A stretch of 21,139 nt of DNA from Isoetes engelmannii (GCA_011763485.2 JAANSK020272490.1:1-21139), one strand, 5' to 3'; positions 8,158-18,912 are shown, numbered from the stretch's first letter. The notes: a model not told the origin generated them from the letters alone. Made by a program: numbers and translations.

Positions 8158-8989
8158 CACAGAAATTAATTTATTGCATATGTGTAAGTATTATTATTGG
8201 ACTGAATTTTTAATTTATTGATGGCTCGCTTCCTTATGCTATAATTGTGCTTTTTACCAATCCCTTTTGTAGTAGAATGTTTCCCATGTTGTAATGTCTT
8301 AACATTTGGCCGAAAAAATTTCGTACAACATCCGTACTAATATCGTGCAACTTCCATACGAGCTTGACACATTAAACCATTGAAAGGGGCATATATCATA
8401 TTTGAAAATTGACCCATTGAATTAAACCCCCCACATCCCCCAGTTGTTTATGCTGATATTCACGCAGGGCGTCCAACGGTTGGCTCGGACCATTGGATGT
8501 TGATTTCAGGCGATCTTGGCCATCAGTGAGCGCGGCTCGTTTTTTAATAGGTTTTAGTTAACTATCAGTTTGAAATACGAGACGAAACCAAAGGCTGCGA
8601 TGTGCATTCTATACATATATACGTGTATATGTGTTTGCGGGTCCTCGCCAACCGCTGGATGCCCTGTGCAAATATCAGCATAAACAACTGGGGGGTCTGA
8701 GGGGTTTAATTCAATGGTTCAATTTTCAAATATGATAAATGCCCCTTTCAATTGTTTAATGCGTCAAGCTCGTATGGAAGTTGTATGGTATTAGTATGGA
8801 TGTTGTACAGAATTTTTTCGGCGGCCCCTTCGAGGCCAAATGTTAAGACATTACAACATGGGAAACATTCTACTACAAAAGGGACTGGTAAAAAGCACAA
8901 TTATAGCATAAGGAAGCGAGCCATCAATAAATTAAATGTTCAGTCTTCAATAATAATATTTACACATATGCAATAAATCAATTTCTGTG
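8158..8989. mobile_element. Large foldback element, copy A
   Basis: Two arms of roughly 330-350 bp form an inverted repeat (about 8158-8490 and 8639-8989) around a 148-bp loop. The arms begin CACAGAAATT and remain highly similar: both carry ATGGCTCGCTTCCTTATGC, CTTTTTACCA, CATGTTGTAATGTCTTAAC, CCATACGAGCTTGAC, AGTTGTTTATGCTGATAT and GGTTGG. The right arm has a short extra GGCCCCTTCGAGGCC-type insertion. There is no credible coding frame, so it is non-autonomous. A truncated relative lies at 19063-19464, which supports a dispersed family rather than a one-off inversion. No clear target duplication is seen. Confidence 0.85.
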
Positions 8990-9539
8990 TCATCTGGATA
9001 TGTTAGAAGAAGCAAAATACCCAAGTATAAAACCTTTTCCTTCTCATTTGGTTATGCTAGAAAATAGAATACCCAAGTACAAAAACCTCTACCCACAATC
9101 TATATTACAAATATAATGTTCTGATCATTTACACAACATCAAGGTTTAATGCATGACGACAATTTGAGGACTATAAAAATAGAAGAAGAGTGAGATTTTG
9201 AGCCGACAGATCAAAACTTTGTTCTGGAGCATCCAATGCATCAGGCTTCTTTAGCTACTGGTTTGCATAAAAGGTTTTCTTTTTAGTGTATGACTCGGTT
9301 CCTAGTTCGTGGTGGAAAAGAACTGGCAAGCCTTAGAGACTTCATGTTCTGTATTGGGAGTGACTTTTGTGAGAAAGTACCTTGAATACTGTAAGACTAG
9401 TAATGAGAACTAGGAAGGCAACTATTAGCAAGTATAAGACAGAAGACTTTCGCGAGCATGTTAGATGTTACGAAGAAGACATCATCAAGACTTGGAAGGC
9501 GCTTGTAGCTCGTCTTCCTCGCTACGAAATGAAGGGCTA
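8990..9539. other. Intergenic segment without recognised features
   Basis: Moderately AT-rich spacer. A short degenerate direct repeat (AGAA..AAAATACCCAAGTA, near 9007 and 9060) is visible. No coding frame or RNA gene is supported. Confidence 0.4.
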
Positions 9540-9673
9540 GATAACGTCCTCGTGCGAGGTGTTATGGCCCAGAAAAATGGCCGAGTGGCCAAGAAATTCC
9601 GAGGCCATACGGCAGTACTGCTCGCCACGAGGCCATTTTCCTGGGCCATAATATCTAAGGGGAGGACGTTATC
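9540..9673. repeat. Small foldback/MITE-like element
   Basis: Ends GATAACGTCCTC and GAGGACGTTATC form a 12-bp perfect terminal inverted repeat. Inside, 9562-9589 pairs with 9624-9651 (TTATGGCCCAG.AAAATGGCC). The 134-bp unit is more GC-rich than its flanks and non-coding. The TTATGGCCC motif recalls the TAATGGCCC ends of the intronic palindrome at 3631-3737, but a family link is only a suggestion. Confidence 0.75.
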
Positions 9674-10473
9674 GACCTTAACGTTCCTGGTCCGAGGTCT
9701 TTTGTACAGGGGATTCAATTGAACATTTTGAATTTGCATCCAATTCAAGTTTTTTAGAGGTCGGCCAGTATCTTCGATCTGAAATGACCCAAAAATCCGA
9801 TCCGATTTTGCGCTTCTTGTGTGAATCTGCCTCAAATAAAGCTGCAAATTGGCATCAATTCTCATGAATCTGCCTCAAATATCCCTGTTATATGGTCAGA
9901 TCATCTGTAGAACCATCATCTGATCAAAAGCCCCATCAATTATATCAAATTTTGGGCTGATTGATGATTTTCGCTAAGAACTGTGGAAAACTGCCTGCTA
10001 GCCGAAAATCCTCTTATTACTCCTCGAGCATCTTTTGGGTCGGTATCAGTCTATAACAAAACTAGAAAAAAAAACCAGAAGGGCGGAGCCCTAGCCAGAT
10101 CCGACACAGCAAAGATGATAGGATAGAGCTGCAAGGTACAGGCGATAAAGCCACAGGGGAAAACGCTATAGCTCTTTCTGCGTAAGGCTCTGTGCCATCC
10201 TCAAGAGCTTGCAGATCTTTGTTTCGGCAAAAACGACCTGATTTAGCCTGCAAAAATGGCTGATTAGCCTGCACACAGCTGTAGCCTTGCAAGAAAAAAC
10301 CATATCCATAGCTCTGTGTATCGTTCCTTTCCTCTATGCAGAGGCCAGCATGCCGATTATTCACGAAAATGGAAGGTGCAAAGATGTTATGACCATAACA
10401 GGCTGTTATGGCCATAACAAATCCGACTGGAGGAAGCTATTGGATATAGCAGTACTGTCATGATGGCTCAGAT
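9674..10473. other. Spacer upstream of the recombinase exon, with small palindromes
   Basis: No gene is recognised. Near 10386-10419 two 14-bp palindromes of the form GTTATGRCCATAAC lie about 5 bp apart. A minus-strand frame of 117 codons (10062-10415) has no recognisable domain. This stretch may contain upstream sequence of the recombinase gene that I cannot read. Confidence 0.4.
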
Positions 10474-10851
10474 TGATTCCTAGAGCAAAAGGTCGAGGAG
10501 CAGGACATTAATGAGGGGTATTATACAAATAAGTCCTGTAGGACAACTGCCATAATCCAGATGTTTGTTGCCAATGTTCCAATTGAGAGTAGAATGGCCA
10601 TAACAGGTCATCGAGACAGGGGCTCTTATAAGCGGTATGACCAGAGTGGTATAGTTGCAAAAGCGAGTGCTATGGATATCCTGGCTACAGGAAAAATTTA
10701 CCAAGAGGCTTTCTCTAATAACGTCAAGAATCTTAGCACTGGATTGGATGGTTCTCTGGGTGAAAAAGCTGCTAGTTTAGGAGCTGATCCTTCTAAGGTT
10801 ACTTCAAAAATTTCTGCCCCATTGCATGATGTTACAAATATGAATGTTTGA
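10474..10851 (+). CDS. C-terminal part of a eukaryotic tyrosine recombinase
   Basis: The frame is open from 10474 to a TGA at 10849-10851. An ATG occurs at 10561, but recognisable sequence starts earlier, so this is an exon or a gene remnant rather than an ATG-started gene. Motifs in order: YTNKSCRTTAIIQMF, matching the box II arginine region (compare H-S-x-R-x-T), then ITGHRDRGSYKRYDQ, matching the GH[R/K]...Y block with the catalytic tyrosine. This arrangement is typical of recombinases from Crypton DNA transposons and of host genes derived from them; other recombinase-bearing elements are possible. About 70 residues follow the tyrosine, ending TNMNV, with an AATAAA soon after the stop. The N-terminal half and box I arginine were not found, so it is a fragment or one exon of a spliced gene. 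Confidence 0.6.
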
Positions 10852-10874
10852 TGATGATTTTTGATCATTTTTTT

Positions 10875-10880
10875 AATAAA
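10875..10880 (+). terminator. Candidate polyadenylation signal after the recombinase exon
   Basis: AATAAA lies 24 nt past the TGA, within a T-rich stretch. It would suit a transcript ending just beyond the recombinase frame. Confidence 0.3.
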
Positions 10881-12590
10881 GCATTTGAGCAGTCTCTTGA
10901 ATTGAAGAGGTACTTTCCTCATGTACCTGCTTCTGGCAGTCAGTTGTCTATGTCTAATAGTTGCATTCAACAAGTAGTCTTCACTTTGGCTATTTCCCTG
11001 ACCCTCGAAATGCTAAAAACTCTATGTAAGTTTACTTAAGTAGCTTTTTTTTTTTTTTTTTTTTTACTGCAAAATTTTGCTCCAGCTTCGTATATTGACT
11101 TTGTTTCTTCTTACTTTGCTTGCAGGCATTAAGGTTAACAAAGATCTTAAAAGCAAGCATTGCCTTTGATTAACTTGCTGGAAAAACTTGCTGGAAGTAT
11201 TGGTCACTGAAAATATTGTTTGTTGTTGCTGATAAAACTTGTTGGAAGGATTGGATACTGAAAACTTTGTTTTTAAAAATCTGATAACTCTGCTGACCAC
11301 GTTTACCAAATTTAGTTCTTTTTAGTTCTTTTGGCCAGTTCCACTGTAAAAATTGAATGTTGGCTCTTTGCCTGATAAGTTATGACATTGTAAATTTCGT
11401 GATGTGGCTGAAGTTTCAGCCTCTGACATTGTAAATATTATGTTGAAATGCTACAGTAAAGTCAGTTAAATTTGCAACGTATCACTAGCTGGTTAATTAT
11501 ACCTGTTCAACTAGTAAACCAGAATGTTCGTACCCAATTGTTACTCCTGAAAATTGGCATGGGACACATGTCAACTGGAAATTACACCACCCAAAGAAAA
11601 ATTGACCCAACTATTATATTGATTGTTTTTTAGAATTCAAAGGCAATCCAAAGGTTGTTGCAATTACCGGTCAAGGACGATATGGAATGGCATCTATGTC
11701 AAGGTGCCATGCATTGATCAAGTGAACTATTTAGCAACTAGAGCTACAAATAGCTAAGGTTGTCGTCATTGAACAACTACTTTATTCTCATCGGCTTGTT
11801 ACAACGCATTGCATTGAGATATTGCCGTTAACTAATACGCCTTATCATGCAGGCGAAAACTTGGCTCCCCTTTCGGGGTTGGATTCCACGAAACGGTGAG
11901 CCTAATACGTCCCTTGTCTATTTTGAAGGTCGAATACCCAAGCAGTCTTATCTTTATCGAACAGCGGAGATCACTTTGTTTTAATACCGTTGCTAATATT
12001 GTTGCATAGCACAGATGGCTAATTCGTTTGGTTTTCAATTATTTATTCGTTTGGTTTTCAATTATTTAGCACAGGTTTGAGCCCACGTTTTGACAAATTT
12101 CTAATTTCAAGAGTATTATACTCACACAATTTTTTTTTTTCCCCTATTCAACTTGTCTATTATGAGGGGCTATTCCACTTGTAGAATAAGCTTAGGATGT
12201 AAAACCATGAGTCTAATACCCCCCACGAGTTTATTCCACGAACCTAATACCCCCTCTAGAATTCAAGCCCAAATTGGGAGCCAATAAATGCACCGCTTAT
12301 CATGGCCAAAATTGTCAAATTAAGATGATCATTTCACGAATTTTGCACGTTATTGCTGCTAATCTCATAAATCAATCTATCTATCTATATTTGCAGTCCA
12401 ACCACCAAATAGAGATGGTCCAAATGGATATAGAGATGCCTTTTTGTCCAACTCCACTGTGAAACAGATTGAAAGTTGTATTAGTCATAATATATAAAGT
12501 AAAATTCTTTTCATCATCTGTAACGGGTAGTGGTATGTATACAGTTCTCCAATGAAGAATGTTACCATAAATGGGCCAAAAAATGTTGTA
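10881..12590. other. Spacer with short tandem repeats
   Basis: No gene is supported. Visible structure: a T21 run (11045-11065); two degenerate units of about 60 bp carrying AACTTGYTGGAAG and ATACTGAAAA-like motifs (about 11178-11275); a tandem pair of 23-bp units (ATTCGTTTGGTTTTCAATTA start, 12022-12067) bordered by TAGCACAG on both sides; and an imperfect inverted pair starting TTGGCTCCC (11869-11895 versus about 12258-12284), possibly the ends of a decayed element. A possible GTAAGT donor (about 11026) and TTGCAG acceptor (about 11125) are seen, but no exon frames support them. Confidence 0.4.
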
Positions 12591-12591
12591 G

Positions 12592-14418
12592 CTAAATCTC
12601 CTTAGCATCATCCTCTACATCATATACTGGAAGATCCATATTGAAGCATGTTTGCATTTTATTGCTTACATCATAAGATTCGTCAGAATCATCCCAATTC
12701 CAATTTTGATTATGTAAATTTAGTGTACAGATCAATTTTTCAACTGTTGCATAAATGTTTGATAACAATATGTATCCAGTATGATCTCTTGGATTTAATT
12801 CTAGCAATTTCTCAGTTGCAAACTTACCTCTTTCAATATCCATATATATTCTGCATCCATTAAGCAATGACCTCCATAATGTGCTTGTAGGTTGAAATGG
12901 TGTACTCTTGATAAGGTCCTCAGCCCCATCAAGGTAACCTGCCCGACCGAGTAGGTCAATGATGAAGGTAAAATGATCTACTTCTAATTTAAAAAGATCA
13001 TAGCGATAGACAGAAACAAATTGGTGACAGCCTTCAGTCAACAAACCAGCATGGCTGCAGGCAGAAAGAATGTTGGAAAACGTAGCCCTGTTTGGCCTTA
13101 CACCTTGTAATTGCATTTCTTTAAACAGATGGAGTGCTTCATTTGCTTGTCCATGTTGCGCATAACACGCAATCATCGCACTCCAAGAAACCACATTCTT
13201 GTCAAGCATCTTACAAAACACATTCCATGCATGATCTAAACTTCCACATTTGCCATATAAATTGATCAGTGCATTGCCTACAATGACATCACCTTCAAAG
13301 CCTCCACTTACAATATGGGTGTGAATTTGCTTAGCTTTAGCTAAGGCTGCTTGGATGGCAAATGCAGAAATGATAGTCGAAAATGTAATCTCGTTTGGTT
13401 TAAAGCCTTCTTTCTGCATACATCGAAACATATCAACTGCTTCTTTAGCACTTGCAAATTGAACATAAGCAGATATCATGGTGTTCCAGGTGACCACATT
13501 CTTCAAGCTCATCTTGTCAAACAGCTCACTTGCAGCCTGCAAATTGGCACATTTAATATACATGTTGAGAATGGCGGTCTCGGTATTCTCGTCTTTTCTA
13601 TATCTACTAGCAATCACATGTGCATGCAACCATTTTCCTTCAGCTAAAGCTTCCTCATTTGCACATGCAGAGAAAAGGCTAACAAAAGTTGCCCTGTCAG
13701 GCATCAACTGTTCTAACATCATCTGATTGAAGAGGAGGAGAATCTGTTTGACATGTTTATGCTGGCCATGTGCTGCAATAAGGGCATTCCAGGAGACCTG
13801 GTTCCTGTTCAGCATGCAGTCAAATATTTTGTGTGCATCCTGTAGGTTACCCCATTGTGCATACATATTGACCAATGCTGTACTAAAGACAATGTCATGT
13901 TCAAAATTTCTAGTTACAGTCTGAGCATGTATAAACTTACCGCGCCATAGCGAAGCCTGTCTAGCATTCCCCTGCTGAGTAAGTGCTGCAAGTAATATAG
14001 TCCAGGAGTAGATGTTGGGATGCTTTAGTTTCTCAAATACTGCCCATACATCAATTGAGGAAGCACATTTACCATACATCTCCATCACAAGGTTCATTAT
14101 ATAAATATCTTCTTCATACCCTAGTTTACTAAGATTCCTATGAATCTGCTTAACATCAAATAAAGCTTTTGCATTACCAGATTGCCGAAGAAGAGAAGCT
14201 ATCCCTGCTCGATTCAGCCCATTCAATGCAGTTCTTGGCTCTTCTTCCAAGTTCATGAATATGTTGTTTTCCTTTACCATTCTTCCCACTTCTCTGTTAT
14301 CAGAATACGTGCTTATTTCTTGTCTTATCCTCCAAAATGCAATTAACAAATCCCTGTCTGCTCTTTCTGCGGATCGAGCAGTAGTACCCATTATTTGGTT
14401 TGAATCGCTTAGATTCAA
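12592..14418 (-). CDS. PLS-class pentatricopeptide repeat (PPR) protein with partial E region
   Basis: A single-exon frame of 608 residues. From about residue 100 it consists of PPR motifs in the P-L-S pattern of plant organellar RNA-binding proteins: LVMEMYGKC, YSWTILLAA, ALVNMYAQWGNLQDA, VSWNALIAAHGQH, PDRATFVSLFSACA, NVVTWNTMISAY, ALINLYGKCGSLDHA and SWSAMIACYAQHGQANEALHLF. These are followed by an E-type block (LWRSLLNGCRI..., LELNPRDHTGYILLSNIYA, about 514-557). Such proteins usually act in mitochondria or plastids in C-to-U editing or other RNA maturation. Two oddities: near residue 155 (NARQASLWRGKFIHA) about 30 residues normally present between consecutive motifs are missing in frame, and after NIYA the usual E ending is replaced by an unrelated acidic tail of about 50 residues, with no DYW domain. 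The N-terminus has no obvious transit peptide (there is a second ATG at residue 10). The frame is intact, so the gene may be expressed, but function is doubtful. Confidence 0.85.
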   Translation of the reverse strand: MNLSDSNQIMGTTARSAERADRDLLIAFWRIRQEISTYSDNREVGRMVKENNIFMNLEEEPRTALNGLNRAGIASLLRQSGNAKALFDVKQIHRNLSKLGYEEDIYIMNLVMEMYGKCASSIDVWAVFEKLKHPNIYSWTILLAALTQQGNARQASLWRGKFIHAQTVTRNFEHDIVFSTALVNMYAQWGNLQDAHKIFDCMLNRNQVSWNALIAAHGQHKHVKQILLLFNQMMLEQLMPDRATFVSLFSACANEEALAEGKWLHAHVIASRYRKDENTETAILNMYIKCANLQAASELFDKMSLKNVVTWNTMISAYVQFASAKEAVDMFRCMQKEGFKPNEITFSTIISAFAIQAALAKAKQIHTHIVSGGFEGDVIVGNALINLYGKCGSLDHAWNVFCKMLDKNVVSWSAMIACYAQHGQANEALHLFKEMQLQGVRPNRATFSNILSACSHAGLLTEGCHQFVSVYRYDLFKLEVDHFTFIIDLLGRAGYLDGAEDLIKSTPFQPTSTLWRSLLNGCRIYMDIERGKFATEKLLELNPRDHTGYILLSNIYATVEKLICTLNLHNQNWNWDDSDESYDVSNKMQTCFNMDLPVYDVEDDAKEI

Positions 14419-15426
14419 AAACTGGCATAAATGAGTATAACATTTGGCTTCGTACTATAGGCACGTCCAGACATTCATTTAACTTGAATACCTGGGGAAT
14501 ACTAGATGCCGGTATTTTCTGCCGTCTCCTTTCTAAGGGGCATGAGCTATACAACTGTATTCTAAGGTTTCGCAACTGTATTTTTGAACCAGCAAAGCAA
14601 TACGAGATTCTGAGTATAATTTAGAAAACCTACGTGAATAGAGACATAAAGGTTCAAATTCCATATTCCTTTGAAGCCAAGTAACATTAGAAGACATGAA
14701 TACTACAAACATGGGAAGACATCCAAAGATATCCAAGGTTGTAGGGACAAAATGCATGTGAACATATGTTGGGCAAATTCAAACTATTTAAATTAGCTTC
14801 TTAAGGACGAGATACCAGCTGATGTCATGAATTGAAGTTTCAAAACATATACATGGAACCAAATGCATGTGAGCCAAGAGCCACCGAGCAATTTAGGACT
14901 GAAGTTGCTTCCAGCTTCTAGTGACGCACTATTGACATGTAAGTCTCAGGGAGGGTTCTGATACTTCATATATGCATGCCTATATCATATAATCACAAAA
15001 AATATGATAATAACCCAAATATTTTTCAATTGGTCGTGGTATTTATCAAGGATGCATGTTAAACCCTTATTGTGGTCGAGGCTCTTTCGTAGTTATTTGC
15101 TATTGCAATAGTGCAGGGGCTCCTCTAGTGTCTAGATATGGAGGACACGCAAAGAAGTAGACTGGCTAGTTTGAACAACTTGAAAATTACAAAGCTACTT
15201 TAGGACACATTCTCGTTGGCTTCTAGTGTGCTAGTTGATGGCAGAAGTGTATACTGTACTTTGTACCCTGGATGCTTTGTTCTAGCATGCATGCATGCTT
15301 ATCCATGGAAGGTGCTCGCACAAAAGCCACTAGGTACTTTATTTGATCTTCATGTTAGTGCTGGAGCTCCAGAAATATTAGATCGTTAAGTAGTTGTAAT
15401 TAGGGATAGAATCAGAGAGTGTGGCA
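14419..15426. other. Upstream region of the PPR gene and spacer
   Basis: No coding frame longer than about 90 codons here resembles a known protein. The first few hundred bases on the minus-strand side should hold the PPR promoter, but no distinctive TATA box was found. The right end may already belong to the decayed Ty3/Gypsy element. Confidence 0.35.
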
Positions 15427-16713
15427 GGTCAATCCTCAGTAATTTCTGTGGAGGGCATCATTGAGAATAAGCCATACATTGTCTTGATAGATATTGGTAA
15501 TCGCATAATTTTGTATCCCTTAGGTTGGCTATTTTACTAAAGAACAAGGTTCTAAAGTCTAAACCCAGGCCAGCAGTCTTGGCAAGGAGCAATCCACAAC
15601 ATCGATGAGGCAAGGGTCACCTTTGACATTTTTTTAACTGGAGCTAATTTAGGCATGGGTGCAGAAGTGATGAACATTGGCAAGTATGACCTTATAGTGG
15701 GATGGAGTCTCTTAAGCCAGCAAAAGCAATCATCGACTACGACAAAAACGAGGCCGCTATTATAACTCCAAATGGCAAGCGTATTGTGGTAAAAGGTAAG
15801 AAGTTCCTTTCAGTAATGCAATGCATTTCAGATAAGAAGCTTAACAAGTATATTATGAAAGGCAAGGTAGCTTGCATCCTTATGCTAGAAGCAGTCGGCC
15901 CCAACAGTAAGGATAAGAAGCAAGAGCCCAGTGCAAGTAAGTTACCTATATCTTTTCGCAAGCTATAGAATGTCCCCATTCAGGATCAATTATGACTATG
16001 AGTGCCTAACTCCTGATACTTGGCATATCCAGTGTCCAAGGTGGAAGCCTCTCAAAACCTCCTTGTAGATATGCAGGAATTAGTTCAGGAGGTAAGAGGA
16101 CACCTCCTAGTGGCAAGAAGCCGGCTACCGACAGGCATATGTCGTCAAGGGAATTTCAAATGGGGGAGAAAATTTAGCTCAAGACTAAGGTAAAGCATAG
16201 CCAAGCTAAGAATAGGCTCATGCAAGAAACTTGCTCCAAAGGTGGGTGGGACCTTTTGGTATAAGTGAGTGGGTAGGAAGTCAAGCATATCGCTTGGATA
16301 TGTCCGAATGCCTAAAGATCCATAAAGTATTTCACGTAAGTCTTCTGAAGAAACATACTCATGATCCGGATATGATCCTAGGATTTTCTACGTTATTGGA
16401 AATGAATGAGGCGCAGATTGTGATTGTCCTGGAAATGCTCCTAGATACGTCTTTTAAGAAGACAAGCAGATCGCAATTTCCGCAGTTCTTGGTTAAGTTG
16501 ACACACTTACCAGTCGAGGATGCGGCATGGGTCCTAGAGTTGGACCTAAAGAAGGAATACCCTGAATTCATGGCGCAATGCCAAGGACACCTTGCCATCG
16601 ACATCGTCAACAATGATCCAAGTGGTGAGTGCATGCATTCATTAGAGATTCGGTAGGGATCAAGGAGAGCATGCATTTTTGTATCATAGCTAGATTGCGT
16701 GCGTGCATGGAGT

Positions 16714-17060
16714 CATGGGCGATGATGGGATCATATTTTATGTTCCTTACGCAATGAATCCATGCATGGGAAGGTAGGTTGAAGTTATGGGTGATGATGG
16801 GATCACCATAAAATGTTCCTTAGTTCGTGATTTTGTAGGTTAAAGTACGCATGGAAGGTGGTTGCATGTATTCAGCATGGAGTGTATGCATCCACCTTGC
16901 TATAGGTTAAGTCAGGCATGCAAGCATGGGCGATGATGGGATCATTCTGTTTATGTTCCTTAGGGCATGGCTTAAAGCCTATAGGTTAAGTCAGGCATAT
17001 GATCATGGGCGATGATGGGATCATTCTGTTTATGTTCCTTACGCCATGATTAATGTCTAT
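16714..17060. repeat. Degenerate tandem repeat in the 3' non-coding part of the fossil
   Basis: Four copies of a core GGGYGATGATGGGATCA followed by TTATGTTCCTTA-type sequence start near 16717, 16790, 16928 and 17008. The last two copies are the most alike and also share the flanking CTATAGGTTAAGTCAGGCAT. Confidence 0.75.
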
Positions 17061-17634
17061 AGATTAAATAAGGCATGTACGTGTCCTAGGCAAGGATAGG
17101 TGCATGATAGGCTAAGATAAGCATGTTACATACATATAGGTGTGTGCTGAGAATGACGTGGATGAGTGCGAGTCTCATCATGTGTAATGTGTGGCGTGTG
17201 TCTGAGAATGTGTCATAGGTCCTAGAAGGGTTGTTGCCAAAGTGGTATGACATTAAATAAATAAATAAATAATAAGAGGTGGATTCCTTAAAAACCACAA
17301 AAGTATTAACTAAACTAACGGGATGTGCTTGTGCAGACCATTAAGTGAGGAAGGCAACATGCAGAAGAGAGCGTGTCACGAGATAGATAGGAGTTCTTAG
17401 GATTTTGTGAGAACTTAAGATCCTTAATTATATTAAATATTGTATGAACTTGTGGGGCTATATATTTTTGTATATGGATGTGAATATAACCTTCACAATT
17501 TTAGGTCAAACTTAATATATCGGAAGTTAAGGTCATAATAAATTGTATAAAAATAACTTTTTGTTGCATAAGGTTGATGCAGGTTTGTTACCTTAGCGCA
17601 ATTCTGAGGACAACATTAAGCTAAGGGGGGAGAA

Positions 17635-18912
17635 TGTGATGTTCCACTAGAATATATTGTATGAATATGTATATTCTACGACCACGTCACCATACAAGTC
17701 ATCTTATACGACTTGTATATGCGGTAGTAGGTCATACCTAGTAAGGGGCAAGACCAAATTATCTACATAACATAGCCAACCTTAGGTATGAAAATCTATT
17801 ATCCACATGGATATATCCTTTAGGTGTATTGCCACGTGGAAGCACCCCGTTGGAGGCAAGTGGTCATGATGTAAATCCTAACCTTATCTTATACGACTTG
17901 TATACGCGGTAGTAGGTCATACCTAGTAAGGGGCAAGGCCAAATTATCATAACATAGCCAACCTTAGGTATGAACATCTATTATCCACTTGGATACATCC
18001 TTTAGGTGTATTGCCACGTGGAAGCACCCCATTGGAGGCAAGTGGTCATGATGTAAACCCTAACCTTATATGAGGCCAAACCCTTGACCTAGACCACTTT
18101 TGCCCAATTATCCACTTGACCCTCGGATCGTCATCGCACCCCCGATTCGGGAATCGTCTACGACAAAAGCGAGTGTTGCCAGCCCTAGGAGCATGAGCAC
18201 AGGAGCTAGAGGAGCGCTTACTCCCAAGAATTGCCAAAGATGGAGACCCCAGGAGCCGGAGGCAGTTCTTCAGGTATTTCAAGTAGATAGTTAACTAAGT
18301 CATCTGGGATTTAGCATTTCAGAGGAGTTATAGCATGTCATATTTCTATTAGAGCTATCTTAGAACCTTAGTTTCGATCACGAATCCTAATCAATGAACC
18401 CTAACCGTAAGTTAGATGTATGATTAGGATTAGATGATTATTTTCTTTTTATCAAGTTATGTGTTGTGATGATGGTTGATCTGTTTGCATCTCTTGTGTA
18501 TTGGGAAGGGCGGTAGAGACCTAGACGCCTTTTATCAGTTGATGTTTCTAGCTTAGGGTCCTATAATTCCCATTATAATTTGGCATGTGCATAGAGCCCA
18601 CCTGGTTGGGCAAGTTATGGAATGGTTGAACACCAGACAACAGAGATTGGGTGAACTGGAGGGGAGGACCCTACTGGGCGCAGCTCCAGGGGTCTTTATA
18701 GCGAGCTAGGATTATAGTCGGTCCTTCATGTGAGCCGTGTATGGGTTCGACACTCCTTGGGCTAGGTGCCGTCTTGATTTGCCTAGTTAGCAGGTGCCGT
18801 CCTGTCTAGGAGTATAGTCGAATAACTTGGTAGTTCATAAACTAGTATCATTGTAAGATCTCGCAAATGGTTCATTCTTACAGACTTCCCTACCTCTATT
18901 GCCCATCTCACA
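17635..18912 (+). repeat. Probable 3' LTR of the Ty3/Gypsy fossil
   Basis: The LTR start is set by a purine-rich AGGGGGGAGAA tract followed directly by TGTGATGTTCC, a common LTR opening in plant Gypsy elements. The right end is tentatively placed at TCTCACA (18912), which mirrors the TGTGAT start; no matching 5' LTR is available to confirm it. Confidence 0.5.
17703..18071. repeat. 185-bp tandem duplication inside the LTR
   Basis: Two consecutive units starting CTTATACGACTTGTATA (17703 and 17888) match closely along their length, including GTAGTAGGTCATACC, AACATAGCCAACCTTAGG, TTTAGGTGTATTGCCACGTG and GGAGGCAAGTGGTCATG. Each unit contains a CCACGTGG palindrome with a G-box-type core. Confidence 0.85.

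Larger units (their letters stand above)
15427..18912 (+). mobile_element. Broken Ty3/Gypsy (chromovirus-like) LTR retrotransposon fossil
   Basis: Recognisable parts in order: an aspartic-protease-like region (about 15427-15790, with an IIDYDKNEA block), an integrase C-terminal region (about 16231-16400, with VGPFGI..., AYRLDM and KVFHVSLLKKH motifs), a chromodomain-like tail ending near 16656 (PVEDAAWV), a long 3' non-coding stretch with repeats, a polypurine tract (about 17624-17634) and a 3' LTR from 17635. The reverse transcriptase, RNase H and most of the integrase were not recognised, and no 5' LTR was seen, so this is a heavily decayed partial copy with many breaks. The left edge is where similarity fades, and the LTR end is uncertain. 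It appears old. Confidence 0.75.

Noticed and set aside
8752-8976. 74-codon frame in the right arm of the foldback element
   Set aside because: It lies in an inverted-repeat arm, is not preserved in the related copy at 19063-19464 and resembles no protein.
10062-10415. 117-codon minus-strand frame as a gene
   Set aside because: No recognisable domain, odd composition, and it covers small palindromes; more likely chance.
11866-12289. A complete transposon bounded by TTGGCTCCC inverted ends
   Set aside because: The pairing is short and imperfect, with no target duplication or internal coding; kept only as a remark on the spacer.
18046-18294. Overlapping frames of 64-78 codons inside the LTR
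   Set aside because: They are opposite-strand frames in a non-coding LTR with no protein similarity.
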